Positions 1 to 11,723 of a DNA stretch of 64,000 nt are shown here, piece by piece; position 1 is the first letter of the stretch; each line of letters opens with the position of its first letter. A model generated the notes under the pieces. It did not search any database and was not told where the DNA came from. It worked only from the letters and a program-made list of their open reading frames with translations. The stretch is from NCBI RefSeq assembly GCF_964355755.1, contig NC_092671.1:36907304-36971303 (forward strand). Reading direction: 5' to 3'. The position numbers and the translations under genes were made by a program. Origin of the DNA: Antedon mediterranea. Its lineage: Eukaryota; Echinodermata; Crinoidea; Comatulida; Antedonidae.

Positions 1-27
1 AAGGTCAAATGTCGTCAAAAAACATAC

Positions 28-3000
28 CTTCCTCCTCAGCATTTTTCAACCATTCCACCATTTTGGTTGTTTGCTTAATGAAGATCGACTTGCCTTTAGG
101 TAGATGCAACTCATCATACCATTTAACAATCACCTGCTCAGACAGAACATCAACTAAAAAAATAAATAGTATTTAAAAAAGAGGGTTAGGGAGGGAGCAG
201 AGAAATAGTTAATAAATTAGTATGTAGTAGAATTTTCCATAAGATAATAGGTTTCGCAACACTACGAATACGATAACAAAACACACTTATTCATAAGCCA
301 GTAAAAAAAATATTGAGGATGCCGTCCAAAATTTGAATGAAGCGCAGGTACGTACTGCTTGGCTGCCTAGGCCTAGCGTAACGAGCGATGGCTTTAAAAA
401 CTGCTATTTATCAAAATTGACCTGACATTTTTAGTAAGTTGTTTTCAATAAATTATCTATAATTATATTATAATCATGAATCATTCTCGATTCAATGTAA
501 AATATGCAAAGTTTTGTAGTTATGAATTTGACTGGCAATATTTGTCAACACGAATATGCTTTACGAACATGAAATGGGGATCAGCTCAAACGTTTCACAA
601 ATGTGTGACGTTTCCGTTTTGCGAAACCTCCCTAATGTCAACTGTCAAGCATAAAATAACGAAAATCTTTGCCTTGACAAACTATATTATCAAGTTATAA
701 GTAAATGCTAATCTATGATAGCAATTCAATTTAGTACCAGCAAGTATTATTATTTAGTTAGTCACTTGTGTTGGTAATTCAATTTAGTACCAGCAAGTAT
801 TATTATTTAGTTGTCACTTACGTTGATAAAAGATCATTAAGATCTTACAGAACATCTTCATAAGATACATATTGTCGAAACAATACTCCTAAAAAAGAAA
901 AAAAATAAATCAAATATTGTTGGACAACTTATTTCAAGGGCCTATTATTTTTAAAAATTAAAAATAACCACCATTTTTGTTATTACCCGTCTGTGTTCTA
1001 AAGTTAAAAAATCTAGGTCAAATTCATATTTCTTTATTGCGGCAAAACAAATTAAAGTTCAAAAAAGGTCACTAAAAATTAATGTTATGTTGCAGCTAAT
1101 AAAGTACACAGTAAATAAATAATAAAATACATGTGAAGGACAAATGAAAGCAGTTTGAATGTAATCTGTTGTTGCATATACAAAATTGTCGTGAGGTAAT
1201 TTTCCGATTGATCGTAATCAAAACGGTACTGGGTATGGTCTACTAGCTTTTCTGCTCCCAACCAGTACATCCATTCATAGAAGCCTTGATGAAGTAAGCC
1301 TACCTGGTGGTGACCATAGAACGGTCCCGAGATCTGTTGTTACATATACAAAATTGTAATATAAAAAATGCAAAATAAATATATATGAAAAGAATGATAA
1401 AAACAAAATTGATTACAACAAACAAGAGGCAAATTGTAGAAAAGCTTTGAAAAATATAAATATTTCTAGTCATTATTTTTATAATTATCTTTGCATCAGG
1501 CTCATTAAATCAGTTTTACCTCCAGTTTTAAAGTCAGGTAGTAAAAAGCTCATCATTTGCAACGTACATTAACACCATGCAACTTAAGTGTTAACACCAT
1601 GCAACTTGAGTGTTGACACCATGTAACTTGAGTGTTGACACCATGCAACTTGAGTGTTAACACCATGCAACGTGAGTGTTAACACCATGCAACTTGAGTG
1701 TTAACACCATGCAACTTGAGTGTTAACACCATGCAACTTGAGTGTTAACACCATGCAACTTGAGTGTTAACACAATGCAACCTCAGTGTTAACACTATGC
1801 AACTGCAAGTGTAAGCATAGGTTTTTTAAGTAGATTCTGCGTGTAGTGTAACAATTATGGACTCACCTGTATTTTCAAAATCAAACTGATCTCAGACGTT
1901 GCTTTAGTTGTAAAGGCTTCAAATAATGGCGCATACATCTAGAAAATAAATTGAATTAAATAAAGAGTAAATTATGTATTTGTTCAATAGTGGAGTTGTG
2001 TTTTTGCTTGGTGGTTATGATGCTTGACTACCACACCAAGGGTCCTGGGTTCAAGTCCCGTCACATGTCAGGATTTTTTCCAAGGACAAAATTACAACTC
2101 TACTTTCAAAAACATGTAATAAGACTTTGTTTATGTAGAGCATCTTGTGTATATGTTTGTCTTGTGAACTTCTACAGCAATTGCTGGATGGATCACCTTC
2201 ATTAAATATGGTAAAAAAAAAAAATTATGAACTGAGGAATGATTCAACCCCCGGGAGGTAATTTACGAAACAAAAAAAGTATTTTAGCAAAAAATGCGAC
2301 TGCGGCCGCTTACGAGAGGTGGCCGCTTACGGGAGGTACCATATGCACTAATTAGATAGGAGGAACGAACAGGCTTTTGAAAGTGCGTCCGTTAAGGGAG
2401 GGGGAGCCAATAACGGAGGTTAAACTGTATATAAAGAGATAATTGGAGTATGATTATGATTACTATTATATACCTTGAGATGTTTAGTGACCTGTTCTGT
2501 TATCTGGTCGTCTTTCTTACTCCATTCCTGAGCAGCCATTATGGTTTTCCACAGCAGTTTTGCAACCTCTGGCTCTGGAATATTATGCTTCAACATCGTC
2601 TCAGAGATGTATGCTTCCATCTGATAAAATATTGTTTATTTAAATGTATTAAATTTACTCATAATAAACATTTATCATTATTTATAATATATATTTGTTA
2701 ACAAGAATACAAATTTATATGAATATATATAATTTCAAACGATAAAGATGAGGAAATCTGCGAGAATGAAAAAGGTCCAGCAACCGAGTTTCGAACCCAC
2801 AACCTTCCGTCTGATTTGCAGATGTTCGAACCCTTAGAACACTGAAGCTTTCATGGTATTTGTTCAAAATCAATTGGATAGCAGACTCTTTAACACTCTC
2901 GGCATGGTACGGCGGACCAGTACTAGTCCCTCAACGCACTAGAGATAAAATTGATACGCCCTCATCTTTCTTTATTCATGAAGCTGGATAACACTGGCTT

Positions 3001-5982
3001 ACCTCTTTAAGTGGCCTTTCATTTTCTATATACTCTTTAAGCTCAGACACCATTTCATTCTTAATACCTGCTTGTTGCAAGGCTTTCTGCAAAAAAAAAC
3101 CCCACCAAATTTCAATTTAGAAAATTAAAACCAGTATATATACACGGGTAATATTAAAGTCAGGCAATACGGCTGAATGAATTTAACATGCACATACAGT
3201 TGAAAAAAGAAACATCTTACATATTACAAATTTGAAGCACTTTTCACAAGAACCTTAATTAGTTTTATCACATTTCATTGCAGAGTACAAACATTAGGTT
3301 TCTTAGTATTTTGAGACTGATAACTGGCTTATTCTTTAGCATTACTGCTTTTACATACATTAACATACCTGATAGTTGACGAGCGATTCCAAGCCTGCTG
3401 CTTCAAAGTGAAGTGCAAAATTCTCATCCGTGCGCTTATTGGCAGGAAAAATATGCTACAAATACAGAGATATCAATAACAGTCAATCCAATGCTGTTTC
3501 AGCTATACTCTAAATTCACTAAACTAAATACATATATAAATTAGAAAAAGTGAAAGAATATATTGTCCATGATAGATTAGAAGACTCGGATAAATCATCA
3601 GTTCTTTTAGGTAGTTCAGATTGTACTCTTGTGTATTTTAAAATTTTTGTTTCACCCTAGGGTGATCCTAAACAGCGTATGCTGACAATCAAGAGGCCCT
3701 CTTGATGAGTTATGATAAGTGTCTGTGTGTGACAGTGGCTGTGTGTGTACTGGTACTGGTTCAAATAACCATCTCACAGAGACATCTGGTAGCCATTGAC
3801 TTAAAGTTGGCATTTGGATGTGTTACTTTTAAATGTACAGTATGAGAGTGACTACTACCAAATTGCAGAGTCACAAAACAACTTATAAAGCAGTTCATAT
3901 ATACAGTTAAAACATTGCTGGGAATTATAAATTTACTAGTACACTGGAGTAACCACTTACTCGTCTCTAAAGATGTACTAGGTTCTTTAAAGTGCACATG
4001 AGCCAAATGTGTACACTGTTAAGTATTTCTGCTACATAATAAGATCATAAAACTGTTAATATTACTAACCATAAGCTTCTTTTCCAACTCTGCCTTTCGC
4101 AGAGTGGCTGCAATGCTGTTTATGTCTTTGTCCAGAAACCATGTTCTAAAGAGCACAATGGCAAACTCTACAGAAATACCTGTTGAAATCAATCAATTGA
4201 ATAAACAGAATTAGTATGCAAATACCGGTATAAGGAAATCACAATCTCATACAAAGTGTTCGAGCAGGTAAGACTACTGTGTGTTTGAAAGTTTAAGCTC
4301 TGTCTACATATCAAACTAGTTTGACAAACAAATTGTGATGTGTCCACATATGGTGATAATATGCCCATATATGGTGTTGATAAAGTTTGCGGTTATAAAT
4401 TAATAAATTTAACAATACAAAAATAGGGAATAAAGTACCTTCTTTAACCAAGTGCTCTTGAAATAAACTTGCCAAGCAATTTGCAGGAATCAGACCAGCG
4501 GACAAGAAGATTCCAGTCAGCATAGCCAGCTTGTTGCGATCAGACTCAGTAAAACCCTTCAAGAACATCAGGATCTACAACATACAAACAGATACAGGAC
4601 TTGAGAGATTCACTATCATTATTTCTAGTGTACAGGTTACAGTCAGGAGGACCAGCACATGATTTTTATATTTAAATTGATTTATTATTTATTCAAACTG
4701 GGTAAGCAAAAAAAAAAAACCTCTTCAGTCAAAGACTGGTCTCTCAGAGGGCTCAGTTATGATCAGTGGCTGTTCTAGTACACTGGGGTAACCCCCTACT
4801 CATCTCAAAAGATGTACTAGGTTCTTTAAAGTGCACATGAGCTAGATGTGTACACTGGACCTACGGTTTATAGTGCTCATCCGAGAAGACTCGTTTTACC
4901 ATCAGAACCATAGAGTGAGTGAGCCGAAGTAGCGCATCAATCAAGGAGACCTCATGATGAGTTATGATAAGTGATGAGTGGATGTGTGTGTACTAGTACA
5001 TCGGGGTAATCCCCTAAATCTTCTTGAAAGATGTACTAGGTTTTTTTTTTAAAGGCTATTGCTTACAACTTACCTTCTTCATCTCATCTTCCAATAATCT
5101 TTCCAGATATTTATAGCGTCTGGTCACCTTGATGAATACCTACAGAAGATAGTAAATTAATGAAGAAATCTCTGAAAACTAGAAACTCTCCCAATACCAG
5201 AGTTTTCTAAAAGGTTCCCAATTCCTTTTTATTGTTAAAAACACATTCCGAATACCAGATAGGCCTTCCTGGAAATTCATATGCCCATAGATTATTTTAC
5301 CTCATGGGAATATTTCCGAATGGATGCCACATTTTCCTCTTGAGCGAAGAGGCTGACATCACTCCGTGAGACCTTAGTCTTGTCTCCATCTTCCACAAGC
5401 GTTCCTCCTGGTGCTGCAAAAATAGATAATTTCATAAAATTATCTTACTCAATTATATACATCTAACAAGTTTATATTATGGACTATAATTTTTCAAAAA
5501 TCACTCAACAGACATTACATAGATTACATTCTTATGTATGTGTTTGGTACAGAGGATGTAATTATTTGAACCTTTCAACATAGTAAGTAGTAATGTCATA
5601 AATTCATACATAATGTATAGGGACATTAAGATGCTCGTCCTCACTCTTCTTTAACAGGGATTGGTGGATTCAACGTCTAGAAGAGACTAACACAATTAAT
5701 ACAGGCAAGTCACAAATTGAAAGTTCTTTTTGTTAGCATACCAAGAATTCCTCCAGCTATCAAAATATCAAATAGAGGCTCTGCGTAGCGGCGGTAGTCA
5801 AGCTTGTGTCCCTGGGTGTCAAGGAATTTAGCTACTTGGGCCAGATCAGTTCCTGCTGCGTTAAGCCCCTGTACAATTGCATCACGAAATCCACTAGGGT
5901 CGTATTTTTCTTTCTCATCCCTTTTTCGGACCTTGATCCGTTGTCCTGTCAGTGTTGGTTTTTTCGGCCTTTGATTATTCAT
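28..5982 (-). CDS. BZW: BZW1/BZW2-type eIF5-mimic protein (5MP), C-terminal end missing
   Basis: Eleven coding exons: 5982-5742, 5413-5301, 5139-5074, 4574-4439, 4179-4070, 3455-3369, 3086-3003, 2620-2474, 1938-1867, 888-822 and 153-28. All have GT-AG borders and phases that close, giving 416 codons. The start ([15 protein letters not shown]) matches the conserved BZW N-terminus, and [24 protein letters not shown] and FPANKRT follow in family order. The C-terminal W2/eIF5C domain ends in [14 protein letters not shown] proteins mimic the eIF5 C-terminal domain, bind eIF2 and modulate start-codon choice in the cytosol. The vertebrate protein is about 419 aa, so only a few acidic residues remain beyond base 1. 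The start exon has an acceptor at 5994-5995, implying an upstream non-coding first exon. Exon 10 ([13 protein letters not shown]) is the most diverged. A single invertebrate gene probably represents both vertebrate paralogues. Confidence 0.95.
247..632. mobile_element. MITE family D, copy 1
   Basis: Inverted ends GGTTTCGCAACACTACGAAT and GTTTTGCGAAACCTCCC bracket about 390 bp in the last visible BZW intron. The interior (about 450-600) is the reverse complement of part of the element at 62.81-63.28 kb. No transposase is encoded. Edges are approximate and no clear target duplication was found. Confidence 0.75.
722..830. repeat. Tandem duplication of ~55 bp next to BZW exon 10 donor
   Basis: AATTCAATTTAGTACCAGCA and the bases after it occur twice in tandem (from about 724 and about 778). 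The second copy carries the functional minus-strand donor GTAAGT at 821-816. The equivalent site in the first copy reads ACAAGT on the minus strand, so it has lost the donor. Confidence 0.8.
1085..1345 (-). other. Exon-like open stretch in a BZW intron, unidentified
   Basis: A minus-strand open stretch is rich in aromatic residues ([20 protein letters not shown]) and looks protein-like. It is bracketed by near-direct repeats of TGTTGTTGCATATACAAAAT at about 1168 and 1334. A possible 30-nt phase-0 microexon, 1333-1304 ([10 protein letters not shown]), has AACAG before it and GTAGGC after it and would insert in frame between BZW exons 9 and 10. Vertebrate BZW has nothing there. It could equally be a fragment of a mobile element. 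Confidence 0.25.
1563..1812. repeat. 22-bp minisatellite, ~11 copies
   Basis: The unit TTAACACCATGCAACTTGAG plus TG is repeated head to tail with few substitutions. It lies in a BZW intron, about 50 bp from exon 9. Confidence 0.95.
1984..2222 (+). mobile_element. tRNA-derived SINE, family S1
   Basis: A tRNA-like head (GTGGAGTTGTG, then GGTGGTTATGATGCTTGACT) includes a B-box-like GGGTTCAAGTCCCG, followed by a body and a poly-A tail at 2213-2223. A reverse copy with the same body (ACAAGATGCTCTACACAAAG) lies at 26.99-27.21 kb. Confidence 0.85.
2755..2960 (-). mobile_element. tRNA-related SINE fragment
   Basis: The minus strand reads GGAAGGTTGTGGGTTCGAAA, which resembles a tRNA B box and the adjacent arm. 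A second GGTTCGAAC lies about 35 bp upstream of it in that orientation. It lies in a BZW intron. No second copy was found here, so the class is an inference. Confidence 0.5.
3675..4018. repeat. Dispersed repeat R, copy 1 (rearranged)
   Basis: It shares TTGATGAGTTATGATAAGTG, AGATGTACTAGGTTCTTTAA and AAGTGCACATGAGC with the copy at 4.72-5.05 kb. Both are in BZW introns. No coding potential. Confidence 0.7.
4298..4391. mobile_element. MITE family A, half copy
   Basis: It begins with AGCTCTGTCTACATATCAAA and keeps the central ATGCCCATATATGG, but lacks the right terminal inverted repeat. Confidence 0.7.
4720..5050. repeat. Dispersed repeat R, copy 2
   Basis: It begins CCTCTTCAGTCAAAGACTGG and runs through GATGTACTAGGTTCTTTAAA and CATCCGAGAAGACTCG. 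Related copies are at 3.68-4.02, 26.04-26.30 (reverse) and 30.77-30.96 kb. It behaves like a moderately old SINE-class repeat, but no Pol III promoter is obvious. Confidence 0.75.
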
Positions 5983-6235
5983 AAAACTCGTTTCTAAAAA
6001 AAAACACCCAAGAAATTTTAATAAAACCTGAAAACAGACATTTCTTTGTATCTTGTATCTAAAAATGAAAATATGTTATCTACTGTATATAACCTTTTTA
6101 GTACTGTAGCATAACAGTATTATAGTTAAAGCCCCCTGTCCCTACGTTTTTTAGATCTAATTTAAGATCACAAACTATATTTAATGTAAAAATAATACTA
6201 TATGGTCCTATTGCGATAACTTTTTTCGTCTTTAA

Positions 6236-7287
6236 CACTTTGACTGCCAAACACGAAGATCTTCGTTTTTGGAAACACAACGCTTGACTGCCAAAAACGA
6301 AGATCTTCGTTTTTCGCGTTTTTTTACTAAATCCGGTAGATAGGTTAATTATTGGTATATACTAAAAATATGAACACTATATTCGGTCTGGACCGTCAAT
6401 ATTTTACAATTTGAAAGTAACTAATCTGGTTACGAACGACTGTCAAAATGGTACCTGTCGAAATAACAAACACCGCGCATCACAGTAGCGCGTAGAGCGA
6501 TGGCTTGGCGCATTGTGTATCGGTCGCGCGCTAGCTATGCCGCCGAAGCATTACAAAGGTTTTTGTGGATTGACATGTTTGTTTGTTATCTGAATAAAAA
6601 ATAATGGAGTCATTTTCAATATGAAGTCTTTAATTTTATTATTGTATGTATACCCTAATTGTTTTGGTGTTTTACTGAAAGTGACCGAGTTTCACGCAAC
6701 AAACTTGTTTTGAAATGGTATGGTTATTATCATCAGTTTATTATCTCTTAGGCCTAGGCTAGTAGTACTAGGCTATAGCCTAGCCCTAGTCGTAAAACGG
6801 TTCCGGACCAACTTTAGGCCTGGTTAACTAGGCCTGGTGTCTTTACTATGTGGATTTTGGCGAAACATTGATGTAAGATTTATGATTTATAAAATGTAAT
6901 ACATTTTTCGATAGTGATAACTTGTTTTTATAGGCCTATCGGTGCCGTGTAAGTAACTTTTTCGTTGTTTGTTGATCTCACCGGGCGATATTTTCATATT
7001 GTGATGTCTTGCACAAAATCGCGATTATCTCGACTTTCTTGCGCGAAACTACGAAAAATTCAAAAAGTGGGTTACTTTCATTTTACTATTACGATTTACA
7101 TATTGCGATTTAAAAATCGTTCTTGGTACCAATGTAAAGCTAAAATCTTTATGATTATTTTAGTCTAAATTACATATAAATCAGATCACATACATGGTTT
7201 CAATCAGCTTTAATAAAAACATCGAATTGGGCTAAAAACGCTGGCGGTGGCAGTTTCTAACTGGAAAAACCTCTGGCAGTCAAAGTG
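6236..7287. mobile_element. piggyBac-like non-autonomous element
   Basis: The ends are CACTTTGACTGCCA and TGGCAGTCAAAGTG, in perfect inversion. Each is flanked by TTAA (6232-6235 and 7288-7291), the piggyBac-superfamily target duplication. At 1052 bp it is too short for a transposase and no long open frame is present. Just inside the left end, ACGAAGATCTTCGT is repeated twice. It lies upstream of BZW, between that gene and MTFMT. Confidence 0.85.
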
Positions 7288-8543
7288 TTAAACGGTTAAA
7301 AATGTGAAAAATAAGTCGATTCTAATAATTATAGCAGCCCGCTATAAATCCCAAAATGCATTGCGCGCGGATTGATATTTTTGTTTTTCACCTGTAAATC
7401 GCCCACTTTTCGATCGATCGTGAGGCCAAAACAAATGGAAGACTCCTAACTTTTCAGCGAAAATACCGGGTTTTCCCCAATTTGTATCAACGGAGTCTGG
7501 CAAAAATAGAAAGACAATTAATGCAGCAACTATACAACGTCAGGCTAGGTATATAGCTAGCGTACGATGTTCGTACGTTACCGATGTTTACCAGTTAGGC
7601 CTACAAAACTAAGCCTAGCTAGGCTAGGCCTAAGACCGTCCACGAGAGGTCGATCGCCGCGAGCTACTTAGGTAGTGCATTGTTTCTCACTTTTTATCAT
7701 AATTTACCATAAAACGTACATTTAAGACAAGGAATGACATGGTTTAATGTTTTTAAAGTGATATATATGTATTATTTTCCAAAAAACGTCCAAAATAAAT
7801 ATTTTGAAATGTGATGCAATCCTGCATTCTATGTTTCATTTCAAGTTGGAATCCGATTCGGTTGGCCTCATTCTTATTCAAAGTATAATCCAGATAGCAT
7901 AAACGCACACAGAGAAACAGTTTAAAAAGAAAGGATCAGGTGCCGTTTTCGGCCACCTCGACTTGTATGGACTATACCATTATAAAAAGATGGGAAAATA
8001 GGGGTGTCCCATTTATTAATTGAGTGTGTTCATGTGTTAAAATACTGCTCCTTTTGTTCTTTTGTTTTTCTTGTTGTTTCAGCAACAAAGGGAAAACAAC
8101 TACGCCCTGCATGCTGTAGAATTAATTTCAGTTTTCAAGTTAATGCAGTATATTATGGCTCTTTATTTCTATATAATTTTTACAGGTTTATAGATACAGA
8201 AAGTATATAAAGAAAGTTTTTATTCCAGTTAGGCCTACAAATAAAAAATATAATTTACCTAACGATAACACAGTAGTACATTTAATAAAGATGACAGTAG
8301 TACATTTATCACATACTGATTATTAGCATGGAGTAAAATTCTTTACTCCATGTTATTAGGTAATCAGTAAAACAATAAACATTATAATTTTGTCAGTGAA
8401 TCTGTACCATTTTGTTCCCAGAAAACACAGCGTTTGACATTGCATGTTTTTAGGTTTGGTCTTTCTAAAATGTTTTAAACACGTTTTTAAACGTTTCTGT
8501 GTAGAAATACATGTTTTAATTGAACAACGTTTGCATCAAAACG

Positions 8544-8789
8544 TTATAATAGCGAATGTAAAACGGAGCTGATAATGTCGCCATGAAGAGGATGATTGGT
8601 GTCTTCCAATATAGCATGGAATACATCGGCAAGCTGTTCGCTGTAGAACGAGTCAAGCATTTGCATACTAGACAAACCAATTACTTTCCACGCTCTACCC
8701 AGCACCTTCTCAATTCGGTCTTTATCCCCCTTACATTCCCTTACTGATATTCCTAGCCCAATATACAATATGCCAAAATAGAACATCAC
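8544..8789 (-). pseudogene. Non-LTR retrotransposon ORF2 C-terminal fragment
   Basis: The open stretch reads KVIGLSSMQMLDSFYSEQLA and, further on, HPLHGD. This resembles the C-terminal tail of CR1/L2/RTE-type ORF2 proteins (a VIG...L block, then D..HPL). It is truncated on both sides and sits inside the 3.8 kb transposon. Confidence 0.5.
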
Positions 8790-9899
8790 TGATTAGTAAA
8801 ACATAAACATTCTATAGTACAAATATCCTGCTTTACCCCAAAGAACCGAGTTTCCTCAAGCAGTACAGCCTTGTATTTAACCTCTTAACTACGATCAACA
8901 TGTCCACCCATTTAGCTTTAGTCAAACACTACTGCCAGATACTTATCAATAATTGTTAACAATCTCTACTTCCTTTACTTTAATTAATGTATACTGTCAG
9001 ACCAATTATGTTTTCGAAAATCAATCCTTATTTCTTTCGTTTTATTTATGTTTAGTTCAAGAAAATAAAAAATATGATTTATCTACCGATAGGATTGGGC
9101 CGATTAGAATGCATTTGCCAACATTCGTACATATTTCACAACATTATAGAGTTTAGGTAATTTAACCGATTGTAATGTAGTATTTAGGATGTTTTAATTC
9201 CGATTGTATTGTAGTATTTAAGATTTTCTAATTTCGAATCCGATTGTACAAAAATTTAAAGTGTTTAAATCTAGATAGGAATAACATAGGCCTAGTATTT
9301 AATATGCTTTAATTTTGATTATACTGTAGTGTTTAGTTTAGTTTTTATATATAATAAGTAAGTATACCTACTTATATAGTTTTTATTTATTTATTTATTC
9401 ATAGGAATCACCTTTATATCGGTGTCACACATTTATCAGTTAATGGTGCATCCAATTTACAGACAAAATTACAAATAACATAAGCCACAAAGTTCTAAAT
9501 ACTAATACATAACATCAAAACAAAATGTAAACTAGTTAATTAATTTATAGATCTGTATGAAAATACATAATACGTAAATTGTACAATATATATAACTACA
9601 AAAATTAAAACAGAACAACAAAAATACAGGATAGGCCTAAGAAATAAAACTTACAGATACATCCTCATAGAGATGTATGTAGCTTGTTTACTATATTAAT
9701 CAATTAGTTGAGAGAGGTAATGTGGATAACATTGTAGATCTAGTAACCCATGCTTTCATTAAATATGTTTTACAATAAAAATCAAAGATTTTTCCTAATG
9801 TTTCATTTTCAGTGAATAAATTGTCTAGCATAAAGTGGTGTTTTAACTGAGGTCCACAATTAAAATTATCCCGGTACATACTTAATTATTGTCTAACAG

Positions 9900-10262
9900 A
9901 GTTTAATGAAGGACATTTAAATAACAAAATGGTTTACTGTTTCTTTTTCGTTTGTACTACACATCTTACATAATCCTGTGTCATGATTTGATCAGGATTT
10001 TCTACGACCCTCAAGATCTAGAGAGTTTGATCTTGCTTTAAATTTTAAATTGATACTCTTAAAATTAGTTTTATCTAACAAATATTGTTCAAGGTTTGGT
10101 TCCTTTATACATAGTATATTCCGTTAACGTTGTGTTTTGCATGGAATTTCGTTTTGCATTGTGCCTTTGAAAACCACTCGTTATGATCAACTTGTTTATT
10201 ATTTTTCCTAAATGGCTTTATCCAGTTAGTAGATGGTTCTTCATTAAATTTGTCTATAAAAT
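9900..10262 (-). pseudogene. Decayed non-LTR retrotransposon C-terminus
   Basis: Minus-strand reading gives stretches such as PSTNWIKPFRKNN and, after a frameshift, a CKMC....ETVNHF segment. The latter matches the cysteine-histidine motif near the end of many non-LTR ORF2 proteins. Stops and frameshifts show it is dead. An ATTT-rich tract at about 9380-9400 may be its 3' tail. Confidence 0.5.
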
Positions 10263-10746
10263 TAGTTTTATATAAAATATCTTAATATAATATAATAATA
10301 TTGTAATATAGTAATATTGTTACAAAATCTTGGCATTCCCTAACACTAGGCCTACCTAATAATAACATGCCTTTTTAAAATGCTAGTTTTTGATGTTCTG
10401 TATTGTTCCTTGTAGTAGGGATACCGAGAGCTGACTCCATTTTCATTACCACGATTAAACAGCGCGCACGTTACTATGCGCGCAATGTCATTGACGCGGT
10501 ATTTTTTTACTTTGGTAAACACTTTTTATTAGGTAATTATTCTGAAAATAAATTAATTATGAAAATATCCTTTTGAGTAAATATTCATTTACCTATTATT
10601 CTATAAGATCAAGTATTTTTTATTTCCATTTCATTCAACCAAAAATGTTAATATAGTGGTTAAAAGATCGTTATCGCCTAGCGCGTATAGCTTTTGTTTA
10701 CTACGAAACCCTCGGAAGGCTCAATGACCTACCATTTTCAACCTTA

Positions 10747-10996
10747 TTTTTGTAGTTGAGCCTCTTATGACCTCAAAATGTATTTTATTCCTACACCAAG
10801 ATAATATAGTTCCACATACCATGTGCTTGTTACTAAGAAAAATATTAATTTTAAGTGCTAAAAAAACAGTTTTATCCCGATATGAGGTCTATATAATTCG
10901 AATATTTCATAGTAACAGCCCATATACCATGAAAAATAGCTGTTTTGTCCATTTTAAAAATAATTTTTGGAAAATTCCGAGAGGCTCAACTACAAA
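10747..10996. repeat. 250-bp inverted-ended element
   Basis: TTTTTGTAGTTGAGCCTCT at the left is mirrored by AGAGGCTCAACTACAAAAA at the right. The interior has no gene. It is probably a short MITE nested in the 3.8 kb transposon. Confidence 0.55.
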
Positions 10997-11723
10997 AACG
11001 CCATTTTATGGTATGATGTCATCGCAAGCCAATCAAACCTTCGCATTCGACCGCTCCGCATGTCTCACGGTTGAACGATTTTGGATTCTCGCCCTTTGAT
11101 TGGTTGACGCGAATCAACACACAGCGGAATAATTTTCTCGCAAGTGCCGTGAAGTCACATGGTGTCAGGCCAGTCCAATTACACGGGAAAATAATGCATT
11201 GAAATTCTTTGAATGAGGTTAAATAAACACTCTTTTTTATATAATAAATAAGTATCATCATATTTGATTGAATTTTACAATGTTGATATACAAAATATAT
11301 TACTTAAAACCGTGATTTTATATAATTATTTTTACGAAAAATGACTAGTTCATACAATTGTCGACTGGGGGCGCAATTTGTTTACATCGTTCGTGGCTAA
11401 AAACGATCATTTTCGGCGATGTTTAAAACCCTATATTTCGAAAACTACAAGTCATATTTTCATAATTCTTTCTTTATTATAATATTGATACAAAATACTA
11501 ACAGGCAATGTATAATTTGTTTGCAAAATATTAACTTTTAATTTTACATCGTTATCCCTACTTGTAGTTTGTACTGTAGGTTACATAACAGAACAATTGT
11601 ATTGTCTTCCCATTAATAGACACCCTTCTCTACATAAAACATAATACACCACACCCCTATCAAAATAATGGTATAGTCCATATAAGTCGAGGTGGCCGAA
11701 AACGGCACCTGATCCAAAAGAAA

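Larger units (their letters stand above)
7933..11715. mobile_element. 3.8 kb TIR transposon with 8-bp target duplication (hAT-like by TSD length)
   Basis: Near-perfect inverted ends of about 50 bp begin GGATCAGGTGCCGTTTTCGG. The direct 8-mer AAAAGAAA sits just outside each end (7925-7932 and 11716-11723). Target length suits the hAT superfamily, but the A-rich target makes this provisional. No transposase frame survives; the interior carries retrotransposon remnants and a smaller inverted repeat (10747-10996). It lies in the divergent BZW/MTFMT intergenic region. Confidence 0.75.

Noticed and set aside
1984-2222. tRNA gene
   Set aside because: It has a B-box-like region but cannot form a full cloverleaf, has a poly-A tail and other copies; it is a SINE.
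10440-10520. CpG-rich promoter (GCGCGC words)
   Set aside because: It is within the 3.8 kb transposon and far from any mapped first exon.
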